From: Herbaspirillum robiniae | GTDB lineage: Bacteria > Pseudomonadota > Gammaproteobacteria > Burkholderiales > Burkholderiaceae_D | Direction of reading: 5' to 3' | Assembly: GCF_002213415.1 (NCBI RefSeq) | Contig: NZ_NJGU01000006.1 | Location: 248,001-312,000, forward strand | Length of the DNA stretch: 64,000 nt | In this document: positions 1 through 7,637 of the stretch, piece after piece | Position numbering within the stretch: the first letter of the stretch is position 1 | Layout: the number at the start of each line of letters is the position of its first letter | Notes under the pieces: generated by a model | The model's input: only the letters and a program-made list of their open reading frames with translations | Told to the model about the DNA's origin: nothing | Databases searched by the model: none | Program-made: the position numbers and the translations under genes

Positions 1-873
1 CCCAACTCGCTGGGCGGCGGCTGTCCGTTCCAAGCCGGAGCGGCGGGCTTCCGCAGCATCCCACAGACCGTCGACGGCGACAAGATCCGTGCCAAGCCAG
101 AACAGTTCGCTGATCACTATTCACAAGCCAAGCTGTTCTGGAAGAGTCAGACTCTGGCCGAGCAGTTGCACATCGTCAATGCCTTCCGCTTCGAGCTGAC
201 TCGGGTGCAGACGCCGGCGATACGCCAGCGTGTGGTGTCGCTGCTGGTCAATGTCGACCCGATGCTGGCGCAGCAGATCGCCGAAGGGCTGGGTTTCGCA
301 GTGCCAGAAGCAGCCCCTGTGTTGGTAGACGCGCCTGCCGAATATTCTGACTCTCCGGCACTTTCTCTAAGCGCCTATCCTGGCGAGACAGGTATTGCAA
401 CCAAACGTGTCGCGTTGCTGGTGGCTGACGGCGTGGACGGCGCGGCGCTGACGGATATCTACGAACACCTGTTGCAGAAAGGAGCCGTGCCGCGCTTGGT
501 GGGCCAGACTCTAGGTGCGGTGAGCTGCTCGAAGGGTAAGCTGCTCCAAGTCGAAATCACACTGTCGGCCGCCCCGTCGGCGCTGTACGACGCAGTGGCG
601 ATCGTCGACGGCGAAGCAGCATCGACGCTTCTGGCGGCCGACCCGCTGGTAGCTGATTTCCTGCGTGATCAGTACCGCCACTGTAAGCCCATCTTGGCGC
701 TAGGAACGGCCATGATGGTGATCGACAAAGCGGAACTCCCAGAGCGCCTGCCCAATGGCGACGACGACTTCTCGTTGGCCGTGGGAGACGCCGAGTTGCT
801 GGATGAGCTATTGCAGCAATTCACCGAAGCGTTGGCAGGACCGCGTGAGTTAGGCCGCGAAGCGTTGGCGTGA
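1..873 (+). CDS. katE: Catalase HPII, C-terminal part (5' end outside the window)
   Basis: Frame 1 is open from the first base and ends at TGA 871-873, giving about 290 codons of the C-terminal end. The first residues (NSLGGGCPFQ, then a stretch ending DHYSQAKLFWKSQT) match the end of the catalase core of large-subunit heme catalases. The segment from about base 400 (KRVALLVADGVDG onward) is the extra flavodoxin/DJ-1-like C-terminal domain that separates HPII from small catalases. The enzyme breaks down hydrogen peroxide in the cytoplasm, and HPII-type enzymes are usually stationary-phase or general-stress proteins. Heme-binding and catalytic residues lie upstream and cannot be checked. The first ATG/TTG inside the window is not the true start. 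Confidence 0.93.
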   Translation, partial: PNSLGGGCPFQAGAAGFRSIPQTVDGDKIRAKPEQFADHYSQAKLFWKSQTLAEQLHIVNAFRFELTRVQTPAIRQRVVSLLVNVDPMLAQQIAEGLGFAVPEAAPVLVDAPAEYSDSPALSLSAYPGETGIATKRVALLVADGVDGAALTDIYEHLLQKGAVPRLVGQTLGAVSCSKGKLLQVEITLSAAPSALYDAVAIVDGEAASTLLAADPLVADFLRDQYRHCKPILALGTAMMVIDKAELPERLPNGDDDFSLAVGDAELLDELLQQFTEALAGPRELGREALA

Positions 874-946
874 GATGTGCTGTTGGCGCTATGACTTCAT
901 TGCCGCCCAGATGTCAAAGCTGGCGAAACCATGAACGGAATCTGCC

Positions 947-2026
947 ATGCTGAAGAAACTGAATCGCTTGTGGCTCTCCGGGATAAAAAAGGCTGCGAGC
1001 GCGCAACGTAAGCGTGTTGGTTCGATGTTGAAGACGCTTCGCACCAAGCCAGCCGCCTCGACCAAAGCCTCCGCGTCCAAAACCGGAAAGCGATCTTCGT
1101 CCATATCCGCCGATGTTTCCAAACCAATCGGCGAATGGATCAGCGGTCATCACCGCCATGGGCCCGGCCTGACGCAGCGTATTTACTATCGGCTGTTCCT
1201 GCCGCATGCACCAGGAGCTGATATGCCGCTGATCGTGATGCTGCACGGTTGCCAACAAAACGCCGCTGAGTTCGCACAAGGGACGAGCATGAACGTACAT
1301 GCGGCAAAAAGAGGCTGCGCCGTACTCTATCCCGAACAGTCATTACGCGCTCATCCGCAGCGATGCTGGAAATGGTACGACAAGACCCTTCAAAACGGTG
1401 AGGGAGATAGCGCCGCGTTGGCCGCATTGATCGAAGACATCACGTCCATTCATGCCATTGACAGGCAGCGCATCTATGTCTGCGGGATCTCAGCGGGAGC
1501 AGCCATGGCGCACATCCTTGCGTTGACGCATCCTGCGCTGGTTGCCGCCGTTGGCCTGCATTCCGGTCCCGTCTTTGGCGGTTGCAACAGCGCGGCCGGT
1601 GCATACCGGGTGATGCAGCACGGAAGCCGCTATCCTACGGCGGCCATGGATGAGCTCCTGAATCGTTTGCCTCGCCTGCAAGCTACGCCGGCCATTCTCA
1701 TCGGGGGCGACATTGACAAGATCGTGCGGCCGATTAATCAGGGGCAGCTGGCCGAGCAGTTCGTCCGTCTGAACCGAGCGCTGACGCTGACGGTAAAACC
1801 CATCAGGTACAAGCCATTTGGCCGGGCGTTAAAGAACGAACCGATACGGCGCAAAATGACGATCCGTGACTATACCTATGATCGCAAGGTGATGATCCGC
1901 TCGGTAATGATCGAGGGCCTAGGCCACGCGTGGAGCGGTGGCAATGATGCGCTCGCCTTCAACGCACGCGGGCCAGATGCGAGCCGGCTGATGCTAGATT
2001 TCTTGGCACGGCATCGCATGCGCTGA
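947..2026 (+). CDS. PHB depolymerase-family esterase (alpha/beta hydrolase)
   Basis: This 359-aa protein has a basic N-terminal stretch of about 65 residues and then the alpha/beta-hydrolase core of the extracellular PHB depolymerase esterase family (PhaZ/LpqC-like). An oxyanion segment LHGCQQNAAEF lies near residue 100, the nucleophile elbow CGISAGAAMA (G-x-S-x-G) near residue 183, and the probable catalytic histidine in GLGHAWSGG near residue 325. It probably hydrolyses short-chain or polyester esters. I see no clear cleavable signal peptide, so intracellular localisation or a non-classical route is possible. It lies 73 bases after katE on the same strand. Substrate is unknown. Confidence 0.85.
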   Translation: MLKKLNRLWLSGIKKAASAQRKRVGSMLKTLRTKPAASTKASASKTGKRSSSISADVSKPIGEWISGHHRHGPGLTQRIYYRLFLPHAPGADMPLIVMLHGCQQNAAEFAQGTSMNVHAAKRGCAVLYPEQSLRAHPQRCWKWYDKTLQNGEGDSAALAALIEDITSIHAIDRQRIYVCGISAGAAMAHILALTHPALVAAVGLHSGPVFGGCNSAAGAYRVMQHGSRYPTAAMDELLNRLPRLQATPAILIGGDIDKIVRPINQGQLAEQFVRLNRALTLTVKPIRYKPFGRALKNEPIRRKMTIRDYTYDRKVMIRSVMIEGLGHAWSGGNDALAFNARGPDASRLMLDFLARHRMR

Positions 2027-2030
2027 TTTT

Positions 2031-2201
2031 AAGATCTTCCATCGCGCGGCTACCGCACGACGCCGGTCCGAACTGCAGCCTGACTACCGCTGCCACTTTT
2101 GCGGCGAAGTGGTGATGGTCAATCTGCCATTTTTCGACATGAGCGGTTGGGACGACTACGAGAAGGTGCTGGCAGCACGGCGACGTGCAAGTATTCTTTG
2201 A
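2031..2201 (+). pseudogene. C-terminal remnant of an unidentified Cys-containing protein
   Basis: Straight after the esterase stop, another frame reads 56 codons to TGA 2199-2201 with GC-rich, protein-like composition. It includes YRCHFCGEVVMV, a CxxC pair like half a zinc ribbon, and ends DDYEKVLAARRRASIL. No start codon or ribosome site of its own is visible, and the composition falls sharply just after it. I read it as the tail of a gene whose front was lost when the esterase or the AT-rich pocket came in. I do not recognise the family, and it may be chance coding potential. Confidence 0.3.
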
Positions 2202-2493
2202 GTATTGTTCTTCCGAATCCCCTGACGTTAATGCGACGTGTATTCGAAGAAGTGCTATGGAGCATATCGATGCCATAGATAAATATAGAAAGCAATTTCT
2301 ACTTCTCCAGCGAAAACAAGCGTACTGTGAGGATGACCTTCCGAAAAATGCTTTTCGGATGCTCACCCTCCTACGTTTCACTTCCTCTCTCCCCTCGCGG
2401 TTTTTGCGTACCGGATTAAGACCTGATTCTTAGGCCACATTTGGATTCTTTGAGAGCGCGATATCGCGCTTCTCGGCATGAATCGGAGGCACT
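2202..2493. other. AT-rich spacer without a supported gene
   Basis: This 292-base stretch begins where GC content drops. An 82-codon open frame on the plus strand overlaps it, but it has no plausible ribosome binding site and an unstructured, Arg/Leu-rich product, so I do not call it. The last 15 bases hold the GGAGG-type ribosome site of the next small gene. Confidence 0.5.
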
Positions 2494-2691
2494 ATGAGTA
2501 AGGTAAATAGGCGACACGTTTCTTTGCCCCCAGAATTCTTTGCTTCTACGGAGAGAGTTTTCGATGGAGACTCTTCTCAGCAGGCGAATGATGAATTATC
2601 CGCCAGCGAAGTGTTCGGGGATGATGCGCTTCGTGAAGAACGAGCGATTTCTGCGGCGGAATCTGAGGGGCTTGCAACTCAAGAGGACTAG
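2494..2691 (+). CDS. Small acidic protein of unknown function (65 aa)
   Basis: The ATG is preceded by a good ribosome binding site (CGGAGGCAC, 5-6 bases upstream). The product is hydrophilic and acidic, with no membrane segment, and looks largely disordered (many Ser, Glu, Asp and Ala from residue 25). The start MSKVNRRHVSLPPEFF is the only basic part. I recognise no family. It stands alone: the preceding 290 bases are non-coding and the next possible gene begins 235 bases later. It is called mainly on its ribosome site and codon pattern. Confidence 0.5.
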   Translation: MSKVNRRHVSLPPEFFASTERVFDGDSSQQANDELSASEVFGDDALREERAISAAESEGLATQED

Positions 2692-2926
2692 CCTCTTAGC
2701 TACTGCGTTTTTCACCTGATCCCCGCATGTTCTATGCTGCGTAGAAGAACCCCGCCGAAAAGTTATTCGTCGTTAGCTATATTTAAGAATACATAGGATT
2801 GGCATTCAAGGATGGGATTCAGCATATCTGCATGGATATTGCTTACCTTGAGCTGAATGTAGCGAAAACGGACATCGCGGCCTGTTCCGGTGACGCCTTA
2901 GTGAGACCGTGATGTAAAGGAAATAT

Positions 2927-3155
2927 ATGTCTATCGTTAATAGAATTAGGGGAACTCTGCACATCGGGCAACAGCGCTCGCCCCCCCCCAAAAGAAGATG
3001 CGTCGCGTTCTCGCGATGCCAACAATCCACAGCCATGGGAGCGGAGTCGCGAAGAGAAAAATCAGAATCAAACCGACCAGCAAGGCGACGGGTTCTCGCG
3101 TCGCTACCCTGGCGGTGACATTTATCGGAAAGATCGTAAACCAGAGAAGGCGTAA
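2927..3155 (+). pseudogene. Small protein gene interrupted at a run of nine cytosines
   Basis: ATG 2927 follows a good ribosome site (AAAGGAAAT) and reads MSIVNRIRGTLHIGQQRS into a run of nine C at 2981-2989. As written, that frame goes on into Arg-rich, unlikely protein. If the run were eight C, translation would pass into a clean frame (PPPKEDASRSRDANNPQPW, then a hydrophilic tail ending YRKDRKPEKA) and stop at TAA 3153-3155, giving about 75 aa. The downstream frame has ordinary amino-acid composition, which argues it was once coding. Causes could be a sequencing slip, real decay, or phase variation by slippage. I recognise no family. Confidence 0.5.
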
Positions 3156-3205
3156 CTCGACATCACCGCTCAGAGTCCCTAATCGCCTTTTTGGAAAAGG
3201 CCGCT

Positions 3206-3625
3206 GTTGACTTGCTGGCAGATTTTCCTCTCTCCATTTGACCCGCCTTCCATGCCAGTCCGAATGCTGTCACGCGATCATAGAGCCCTTCGTAGCCGAG
3301 CGCTCGTAGTCTCAAGAACGTCAGCTTAAGAGTTTTTCTTTATTTACGCGACTTCGCACGCTCTGCGGCAAGCCAAGTAAAGGGGCGGAGCGCATATTGG
3401 TCCAGTGAGCTTGAGGATTGCCTGTTGGGATAGGAGGGATCGACCGCTGCAGATCGAATTTTGAGGCGCACGGTGGTGCGAGATGTCTAGCCTGCTGGCT
3501 ATTTCTCTGATCTAGACGCGATCTCTGATGTACTAGCGCCGAATAATTCCAAGTAAAGCCACATCCGACTCCGGTCTGTCTACCGCTCGCCGTCATGAGC
3601 AAGATTGTGGCCTCTAAACAAAAAG
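3206..3625 (-). mobile_element. Degenerate IS21-family istA remnant (left copy)
   Basis: Read on the minus strand, this stretch aligns by eye over most of its length with the better-preserved istA 5' part at 31.66-32.10 kb. Shared blocks include CTCCATTTGACCC at 3225, GAATAATTCCAAGTA at 3541 and ATGAGCA-GATTGTGG at 3596. The frame is broken, so only decayed helix-turn-helix transposase coding remains. Homology fades near 3206 on one side and 3615-3625 on the other, so the terminal inverted repeat is missing. No intact gene was found here. Confidence 0.7.
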
Positions 3626-3631
3626 GCCCCC

Positions 3632-3865
3632 ATGAAGAAAATGGCGTCCAGCATTTGTCACCGCGGATGGAAAATAAAAGTGCGGTACGAACAAAAACTC
3701 TATCACTGGACTATCGTCGAGCTTCTAGCTGTGCATGACAATGATCAGATCGCCGCAACAGAAACCTCCCTGCAGCAACGTTATGCAACCAGCCAAGCGG
3801 CGCTCGCATTCGGACATATAGAAGGTCGCCGACTCATTGATGAGAGGTTGGGGCCGGCTCAGTAA
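3632..3865 (+). CDS. Small protein of unknown function (77 aa)
   Basis: I chose ATG 3632 (MKKMASSICHRGW) over the upstream GTG 3605, which lies inside the IS21 remnant. The product has a basic front half with W and Y residues (WKIKVRYEQKLYHWTIVELL) and ends with a short alpha-helical, Ala-rich part. The ribosome site is weak, and no domain or membrane segment was recognised. It directly follows the IS remnant, so its original promoter may be lost. It could equally be a chance open frame. Confidence 0.4.
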   Translation: MKKMASSICHRGWKIKVRYEQKLYHWTIVELLAVHDNDQIAATETSLQQRYATSQAALAFGHIEGRRLIDERLGPAQ

Positions 3866-4244
3866 CGTGACTCTCGTCTCCGAGTGGATAGGTCACCCGG
3901 TTACGAAAGGGCTACGCTTGTGGGTAGTCGCCGGTAAACCATGTGCTTGATTTGATATGTATAGCCAAGAGCGCTTCCGTAGCACGCCAATAGCGCGAGT
4001 GCGAAAAGAACGCGTAAATTATCCCCATTTTCCGTGCGTAAATCTGTGGATAATTATCGGTGGTGGAACCCTTAGCCATGTCGTCAGGGCCTCTCCAGAT
4101 TATGCTTATTTATTGAGCAGATCGAAATGTCGTGGCGAGATGTACTCATCTCGGGACGAGCAATGATTGCTCGTCATAGGGTTTCGCCTGATAGCTTATC
4201 TGCTACGTCCGACCTAAGGTATATTAAGGACTGGGGAGAATGAT
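3866..4244. other. Intergenic region with one perfect hairpin
   Basis: There is no convincing gene in these 379 bases. A 69-codon plus-strand frame at 3957-4166 lacks a ribosome site and has an unlikely product. The one clear structure is the hairpin at 4155-4175, listed separately. Confidence 0.5.
4155..4175. repeat. Perfect 9-bp inverted repeat with a 3-base loop
   Basis: GACGAGCAA at 4155-4163 and TTGCTCGTC at 4167-4175 are exact reverse complements around TGA. No T-tract follows on either strand, so this is not a standard intrinsic terminator. It could be a protein-binding palindrome or an RNA hairpin about 70 bases upstream of the 4245 gene. Confidence 0.55.
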
Positions 4245-4523
4245 ATGAACACAGCGACGATGCTCGTCGAGCACTACATGCTCTTGATCAAAAACATCGC
4301 CTATCTCACCGCAAATGGCGTGCAATATCGTGATCGAATGGAGCCGCTAGTATTGCGCGCAGCAGATCATTTGCATATTGCGCACATTGCCGATGCGTCT
4401 ACCTGTAGGACGCTTTTAACCTTGGCGATAGAAGATGAACTTTGCCATCTTCACGGCGAACCGCCGCTATATGCGGACTGCCTTCGCGGAGCTCTTCAAA
4501 GCCTCGGTCGTCTGCATCACTGA
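4245..4523 (+). CDS. Small conserved-looking protein, paralogue of the 7955-8224 gene (92 aa)
   Basis: ATG 4245 has the ribosome site GGGGAGAATGAT. The sequence begins MNTATMLVEHYMLLIKNIAY and is about 75 percent identical by eye to the protein encoded on the other strand at 7955-8224. The shared core includes GVQY-DRMEPLVLRA, STCRTLL/PTCRTML and LAIEDELCHLH. Length, helical character and conserved Cys/His residues suggest a small compact helical protein. No membrane segment or known domain was recognised. It is followed at once by a strong terminator, so it is a single-gene unit. Confidence 0.75.
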   Translation: MNTATMLVEHYMLLIKNIAYLTANGVQYRDRMEPLVLRAADHLHIAHIADASTCRTLLTLAIEDELCHLHGEPPLYADCLRGALQSLGRLHH

Positions 4524-4538
4524 AAATAATTTCAATTG

Positions 4539-4565
4539 AAAACGCCCGCACACTGCGGGCGTTTT
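4539..4565 (+). terminator. Intrinsic terminator after the 4245 gene
   Basis: AAAACGCCCGCA and TGCGGGCGTTTT form a perfect 12-bp stem around a 3-base loop, with a U-rich end. It lies 16 bases after the stop codon, and the flanking A and T runs could make it work in both directions. Confidence 0.85.
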
Positions 4566-4631
4566 ACCGTTCTGATCGCCTACTTACAAGGCTCGCAAAA
4601 ACTCAATTAACTCCATACTTAGAGGTGGACA

Positions 4632-4930
4632 ATGCAGAGTAGTTTATTTTCGTCGCATTGCTTAGTGCATACCTCCTCGCCGGATGCGCCAGCCCAGAAC
4701 TACAAGGCATCGTCATGGTTCCTCCCGATAGCTACGCCCTTCCGTCGACAACCAATCTTGGGGATCTGTCGGCCAACGGGAAAAAGTCTCTCATGCTCCA
4801 AAAGGCCGAAAGTTTTTGCCAGGCTCAAGGACGTCAAGCACAGCAAATCGTGAACCTTTCCCGGGAGAATGCAATTGGATCCTACGCAACACCCGAGATG
4901 CAATTCAAATGCATCGTGGCTCGACAATAA
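4632..4930 (+). pseudogene. Small lipoprotein gene with a one-base frameshift in the signal peptide
   Basis: ATG 4632 follows the ribosome site GAGGTGG and reads MQSSLF, then leaves the frame of the rest of the gene at TTTT 4647-4650. With one more T, the product would start MQSSLFFVALLSAYLLAGC, an ideal lipoprotein signal with lipobox LLAGC. It would continue as a mature protein of about 80 residues (CASPELQGIVMVPPDSYAL to FKCIVARQ). As written, only the downstream frame from a weak TTG 4658 is open. Either the sequence lost a T or the gene is inactive. The mature part contains two further Cys and is of unknown function. Confidence 0.6.
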
Positions 4931-4982
4931 AATTTCGCCTTTCCGCCAGAAAAGGCCGCTAGTTCACGGATGTAACGAAGTC

Positions 4983-5117
4983 GAGTAATTCCACGTAGCG
5001 GCATGTATATCACTCCGTTTTCTCGCTCGTTGGTGATCAGGATTGTTGTCTAAACATGGGGCACCTTGGGACGCAAATTTCTTTGGGGAAGTGAGTCAGT
5101 TTTCGATGCAACTCAAT
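4983..5117 (-). mobile_element. IS21-family end remnant
   Basis: This stretch matches 31.995-32.127 kb by eye, including TATCACTCCGTT, AGGATTGT-GTCTAAAC, GGGACGCAAATTT and the outer end GTCAGTTTTCGAT-CAACTCA. It contains the extreme 5' end of istA and the adjacent non-coding terminus, but no intact gene. Similarity stops just after CAACTCA, 14 bases before the next gene, so the element probably delivered or replaced that gene's upstream sequence. Confidence 0.7.
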
Positions 5118-5130
5118 CCGACCCGCGTCA

Positions 5131-5595
5131 ATGACATATATAAGTTGTCAGTCGCACAGACTCTCATTACATCTGAGCGATAAAGTGAAGAAGGTCGTTG
5201 CTGAGATGCGGCGACATCACTATATTTTGTCGATCTCGGAGGCTATTTTGATTACAACTGCGCTAACCGGCGGTGTCGCGAGCAGCGATTTTGACAGTTT
5301 CCTTATATCAGCTGTTCGCGCCAAATCTGTAAAAAATCCTTCCATGGCGGAGAGACATTTTTTAGTGGCTGTTGGAAACCAGTATGGAGAGATTTATCGC
5401 TTAATAGGAGCGGATACAAAAGGAGAACTAGAGTCTTTACTTTCCATTCTCGAATCTTGCAGCTGGAACGTCGTGGCTACTGAGTTTCCTCTCACAGTTT
5501 CCAAATATTACGCTGTTCTATTTCAGCCAAAGGACGTTGATGCTGTGGCAAGAAGAAAAGAAATGGCTAAAAAATACAAGCGGCAACCCGCCTAA
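5131..5595 (+). CDS. Hypothetical protein (154 aa)
   Basis: The open frame starts 14 bases after the end of an IS21 remnant, so the true start may have been altered. M26 (MRRHHYILSISEAILI) is another possibility. The middle shows a mixed alpha/beta pattern with AERHFLVAVGNQYGEIYRLIG and LESLLSILESCSWNVVATEF, and the end is very basic (RRKEMAKKYKRQ). There is no signal peptide, no membrane segment and no recognised domain. AT-rich composition points to recent acquisition. Confidence 0.55.
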   Translation: MTYISCQSHRLSLHLSDKVKKVVAEMRRHHYILSISEAILITTALTGGVASSDFDSFLISAVRAKSVKNPSMAERHFLVAVGNQYGEIYRLIGADTKGELESLLSILESCSWNVVATEFPLTVSKYYAVLFQPKDVDAVARRKEMAKKYKRQPA

Positions 5596-5618
5596 TCTCG
5601 CATCAGGTCTACTTTCCC

Positions 5619-5648
5619 AAAAAAAGCCCTCGACGCGATGTAGAGGGC
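5619..5648 (-). terminator. Intrinsic terminator pointing leftward, with no obvious gene
   Basis: On the minus strand GCCCTC and GAGGGC (5643-5648 and 5626-5631 on plus) form a 6-bp GC stem followed by seven U. On the plus strand there is no T-run after the stem, so it should act on minus-strand transcripts. No minus-strand gene lies to its right, where the next genes are plus-strand. Confidence 0.55.
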
Positions 5649-5802
5649 GAGAATCTAATTTGGAGGGAATTGAGGGAGACATGCCGAATATATTGCATCA
5701 CAAAACTAAGCCAAGGTCTGCCATCGGCCAGAAGCGGGCGCCGTATAGGTCGCCTGGAAGTAGGTGGCACGGATCAGCGATGCAAGTTACCATCTGGGGA
5801 GA

Positions 5803-6726
5803 ATGGTAACGAAACAGAAAAAGGCAGCACCTCGCAAGCGCTCCACCTCTAGAAAAAGTAAAAGTAAGCGATTGAGTACACTCAGCCGCTTCTTAATTTC
5901 CTTCACCAGTACGACGATCATCGTCTTCGGCATCGCCAGTTGCGTCCTCAACCCGCAGCTGACCGAAGACATACGCAATGCGTCATATCTACCGCACCTC
6001 GACTGGTCAGACGAGGATGGCTCTGCCCCGATAGAAAAAGCCGAACCAGGAAGCACCGTCACACGCTTCTCTCAGTGCCCGCAGTTCTTCCCTGGTGCTC
6101 GGCCGCCGCAATTACCTGCTGGCGCCCACTTACGGGAATTATGTTTCAGTGCTTTTGCGATCCTATATAACACCCAGACAAAGACGCCATTTATAGCTGT
6201 GGAGCGCTTGAACCGAGCCACGCTCATACACGCCCGGGATCAGCACCGTACCAACAGGTTCTATGCAGAATCGCGGCTGCCTCGCGCCGCGCGAGCAGCG
6301 CTTGATGACTACAAGGGATCGGGCTATGCGCGTGGGCACATGGCGCCAGCAGGTGACATGTCCACACCTGAGTCTATGGCGCAGAGCTTTTCGCTCGCCA
6401 ACATGGTTCCGCAAAATCAGGCGCACAATTCCGGCCCCTGGTCCAAGATCGAACAGGACACGCGCAAGTACGTCATGCGCGCCCAAGGTGATGTCTTCGT
6501 CTACACGGGGCCCCTGTTTGAATCTTCGATTGGTACGATTGGACGAGGTCGCATTGCTGTTCCTGACCACATCTTCAAGCTGATTTATGACGTGAACAAC
6601 GGCAGATCCTGGGCTTATGTGCAGCCAAATCGAGCAGATACGCGGACAGGGCCACCTATCGATTACGATGCCTTTGTACGGAGAACTGGGCTGCATTTGC
6701 TGCCACAAGGCGGAGCACATAGGTAA
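5803..6726 (+). CDS. DNA/RNA non-specific endonuclease (NUC1 family), membrane-anchored
   Basis: The 307-aa product from ATG 5803 begins with a very basic segment (KQKKAAPRKRSTSRKSKSKR), then one hydrophobic helix near residues 30-50 (FLISFTSTTIIVFGIASC). The core of a beta-beta-alpha-metal nuclease follows: YARGHMAPAGDMS near residue 180 and SLANMVPQNQAHNSGPWSKIE, which carries the metal-binding Asn. The usual DRGH motif reads ARGH here, but the Arg and His are kept. It probably cleaves DNA and RNA with Mg2+ at the periplasmic face or outside. GTG 5764 would add 13 residues, and the ribosome site does not settle the choice. Confidence 0.82.
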   Translation: MVTKQKKAAPRKRSTSRKSKSKRLSTLSRFLISFTSTTIIVFGIASCVLNPQLTEDIRNASYLPHLDWSDEDGSAPIEKAEPGSTVTRFSQCPQFFPGARPPQLPAGAHLRELCFSAFAILYNTQTKTPFIAVERLNRATLIHARDQHRTNRFYAESRLPRAARAALDDYKGSGYARGHMAPAGDMSTPESMAQSFSLANMVPQNQAHNSGPWSKIEQDTRKYVMRAQGDVFVYTGPLFESSIGTIGRGRIAVPDHIFKLIYDVNNGRSWAYVQPNRADTRTGPPIDYDAFVRRTGLHLLPQGGAHR

Positions 6727-6817
6727 CTTCGACGGCCGTTTCGACTACAGATGGCCTCCACGTGCCATTTGTACCCTCGACTCAAACTAAATCTTCTTTT
6801 GTTTTCAGGAGATTTAG

Positions 6818-7435
6818 ATGGCCACTCTATATACACCCGCCCCCCCATGGAACAAGGGTAAGCTTGTTGGGCAAAAAGCCCCGTTGAAGTTGAGCGAGAT
6901 ATGGTCAATTCGCATTCGGCTTCAGCTTTCCGAGCGGAACCGCGAACTTGCGCTTTTTAATCTGGCGATCGACAGCAAACTCCGCGCATGCGACCTGGTC
7001 CAGATTCGGATCCAAGACCTATGCCAAGGAGGTCAAGTTGCAAGTCGAGCTGCAGTTTTGCAGAAAAAGACGAGGCTGCCGGTACAGTTTGAGATAACGA
7101 CTGGCACTCGCGAGAGCGTTGGGAAATGCATCGCTATGGCAGGGCTTAAAGCTGGCGACTTCCTCTTTCCCAGCCGCCGGCGCGACTCTCATCACGTTTC
7201 GACACGACAATATGCCCGTATTGTTAAGAGATGGGTTGCCGAGATAGGGCTTGATCCGTCGTTATATGGGACGCATAGCATGCGTCGCACCAAGCCAACC
7301 CTGATCTATCGCCGCACGAAAAATCTTCGCGCCATCCAATTGCTTTTGGGGCATACGAAGCTTGAGAGCACAGTCCGCTATCTAGGTATTGAAGTAGAAG
7401 ATGCTTTGGAGCTGGCGGAACAGACAGACGTCTAA
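6818..7435 (+). CDS. Tyrosine recombinase, catalytic domain only
   Basis: The 205-aa protein keeps the full catalytic set: Arg in SKLRACDLV (about residue 51), Lys in LQKKTRLP, H-x-x-R as THSMRR (about 163), His in LLGHTK (about 181) and the nucleophile Tyr in TVRYLGI (about 190). Integrases normally carry an N-terminal core-binding domain of 80-100 residues, but here only about 35 precede the first catalytic block. The ribosome site CAGGAG lies 7 bases before ATG 6818. It could be a functional small recombinase, as found in many accessory regions, that moved this AT-rich pocket. No attachment repeats were found by eye. Confidence 0.85.
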   Translation: MATLYTPAPPWNKGKLVGQKAPLKLSEIWSIRIRLQLSERNRELALFNLAIDSKLRACDLVQIRIQDLCQGGQVASRAAVLQKKTRLPVQFEITTGTRESVGKCIAMAGLKAGDFLFPSRRRDSHHVSTRQYARIVKRWVAEIGLDPSLYGTHSMRRTKPTLIYRRTKNLRAIQLLLGHTKLESTVRYLGIEVEDALELAEQTDV

Positions 7436-7443
7436 TGCCAAAT

Positions 7444-7472
7444 AGACCGGTCATTGTCTAGATGGCCGGTCT
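7444..7472 (+). terminator. Possible terminator hairpin after the recombinase
   Basis: AGACCGG (7444-7450) and CCGGTCT (7466-7472) pair perfectly around a 15-base loop, nine bases after the recombinase stop. Only TTGG follows, so termination strength is doubtful. Confidence 0.4.
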
Positions 7473-7541
7473 TGGCCGATAGCGAACGCTGACACGCGTC
7501 CTGGCTGAGGATGCAAATTTGTGAGAATTCAGGAGTTTCTG

Positions 7542-7637
7542 ATGAACAAAGGTCTGTCGGCGCTGTCAGACTTCTCTCCTATTCTTTCAGGCGAGTGCAA
7601 TCATGACGGCATTCCTCTACGAGCACAAAACGAATGA
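7542..7637 (+). CDS. Possible 31-aa small protein overlapping the next gene
   Basis: ATG 7542 has a textbook ribosome site (AGGAG, 6 bases upstream) and reads MNKGLSALSDFSPILSGECN to TGA 7635-7637, in another frame from the 7603 gene that it overlaps by 35 bases. The downstream gene has only a weak ribosome site of its own, so translational coupling from this small frame is plausible. No family is recognised. Confidence 0.35.
   Translation: MNKGLSALSDFSPILSGECNHDGIPLRAQNE

Noticed and set aside
3957-4166. 69-codon plus-strand frame
   Set aside because: No ribosome site, odd composition, and its end lies inside the hairpin at 4155-4175.
3206-5117. Idea that an intact IS21 element is present in the left pocket
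   Set aside because: Only broken istA pieces and one outer end were found. No istB and no matching opposite end is visible.
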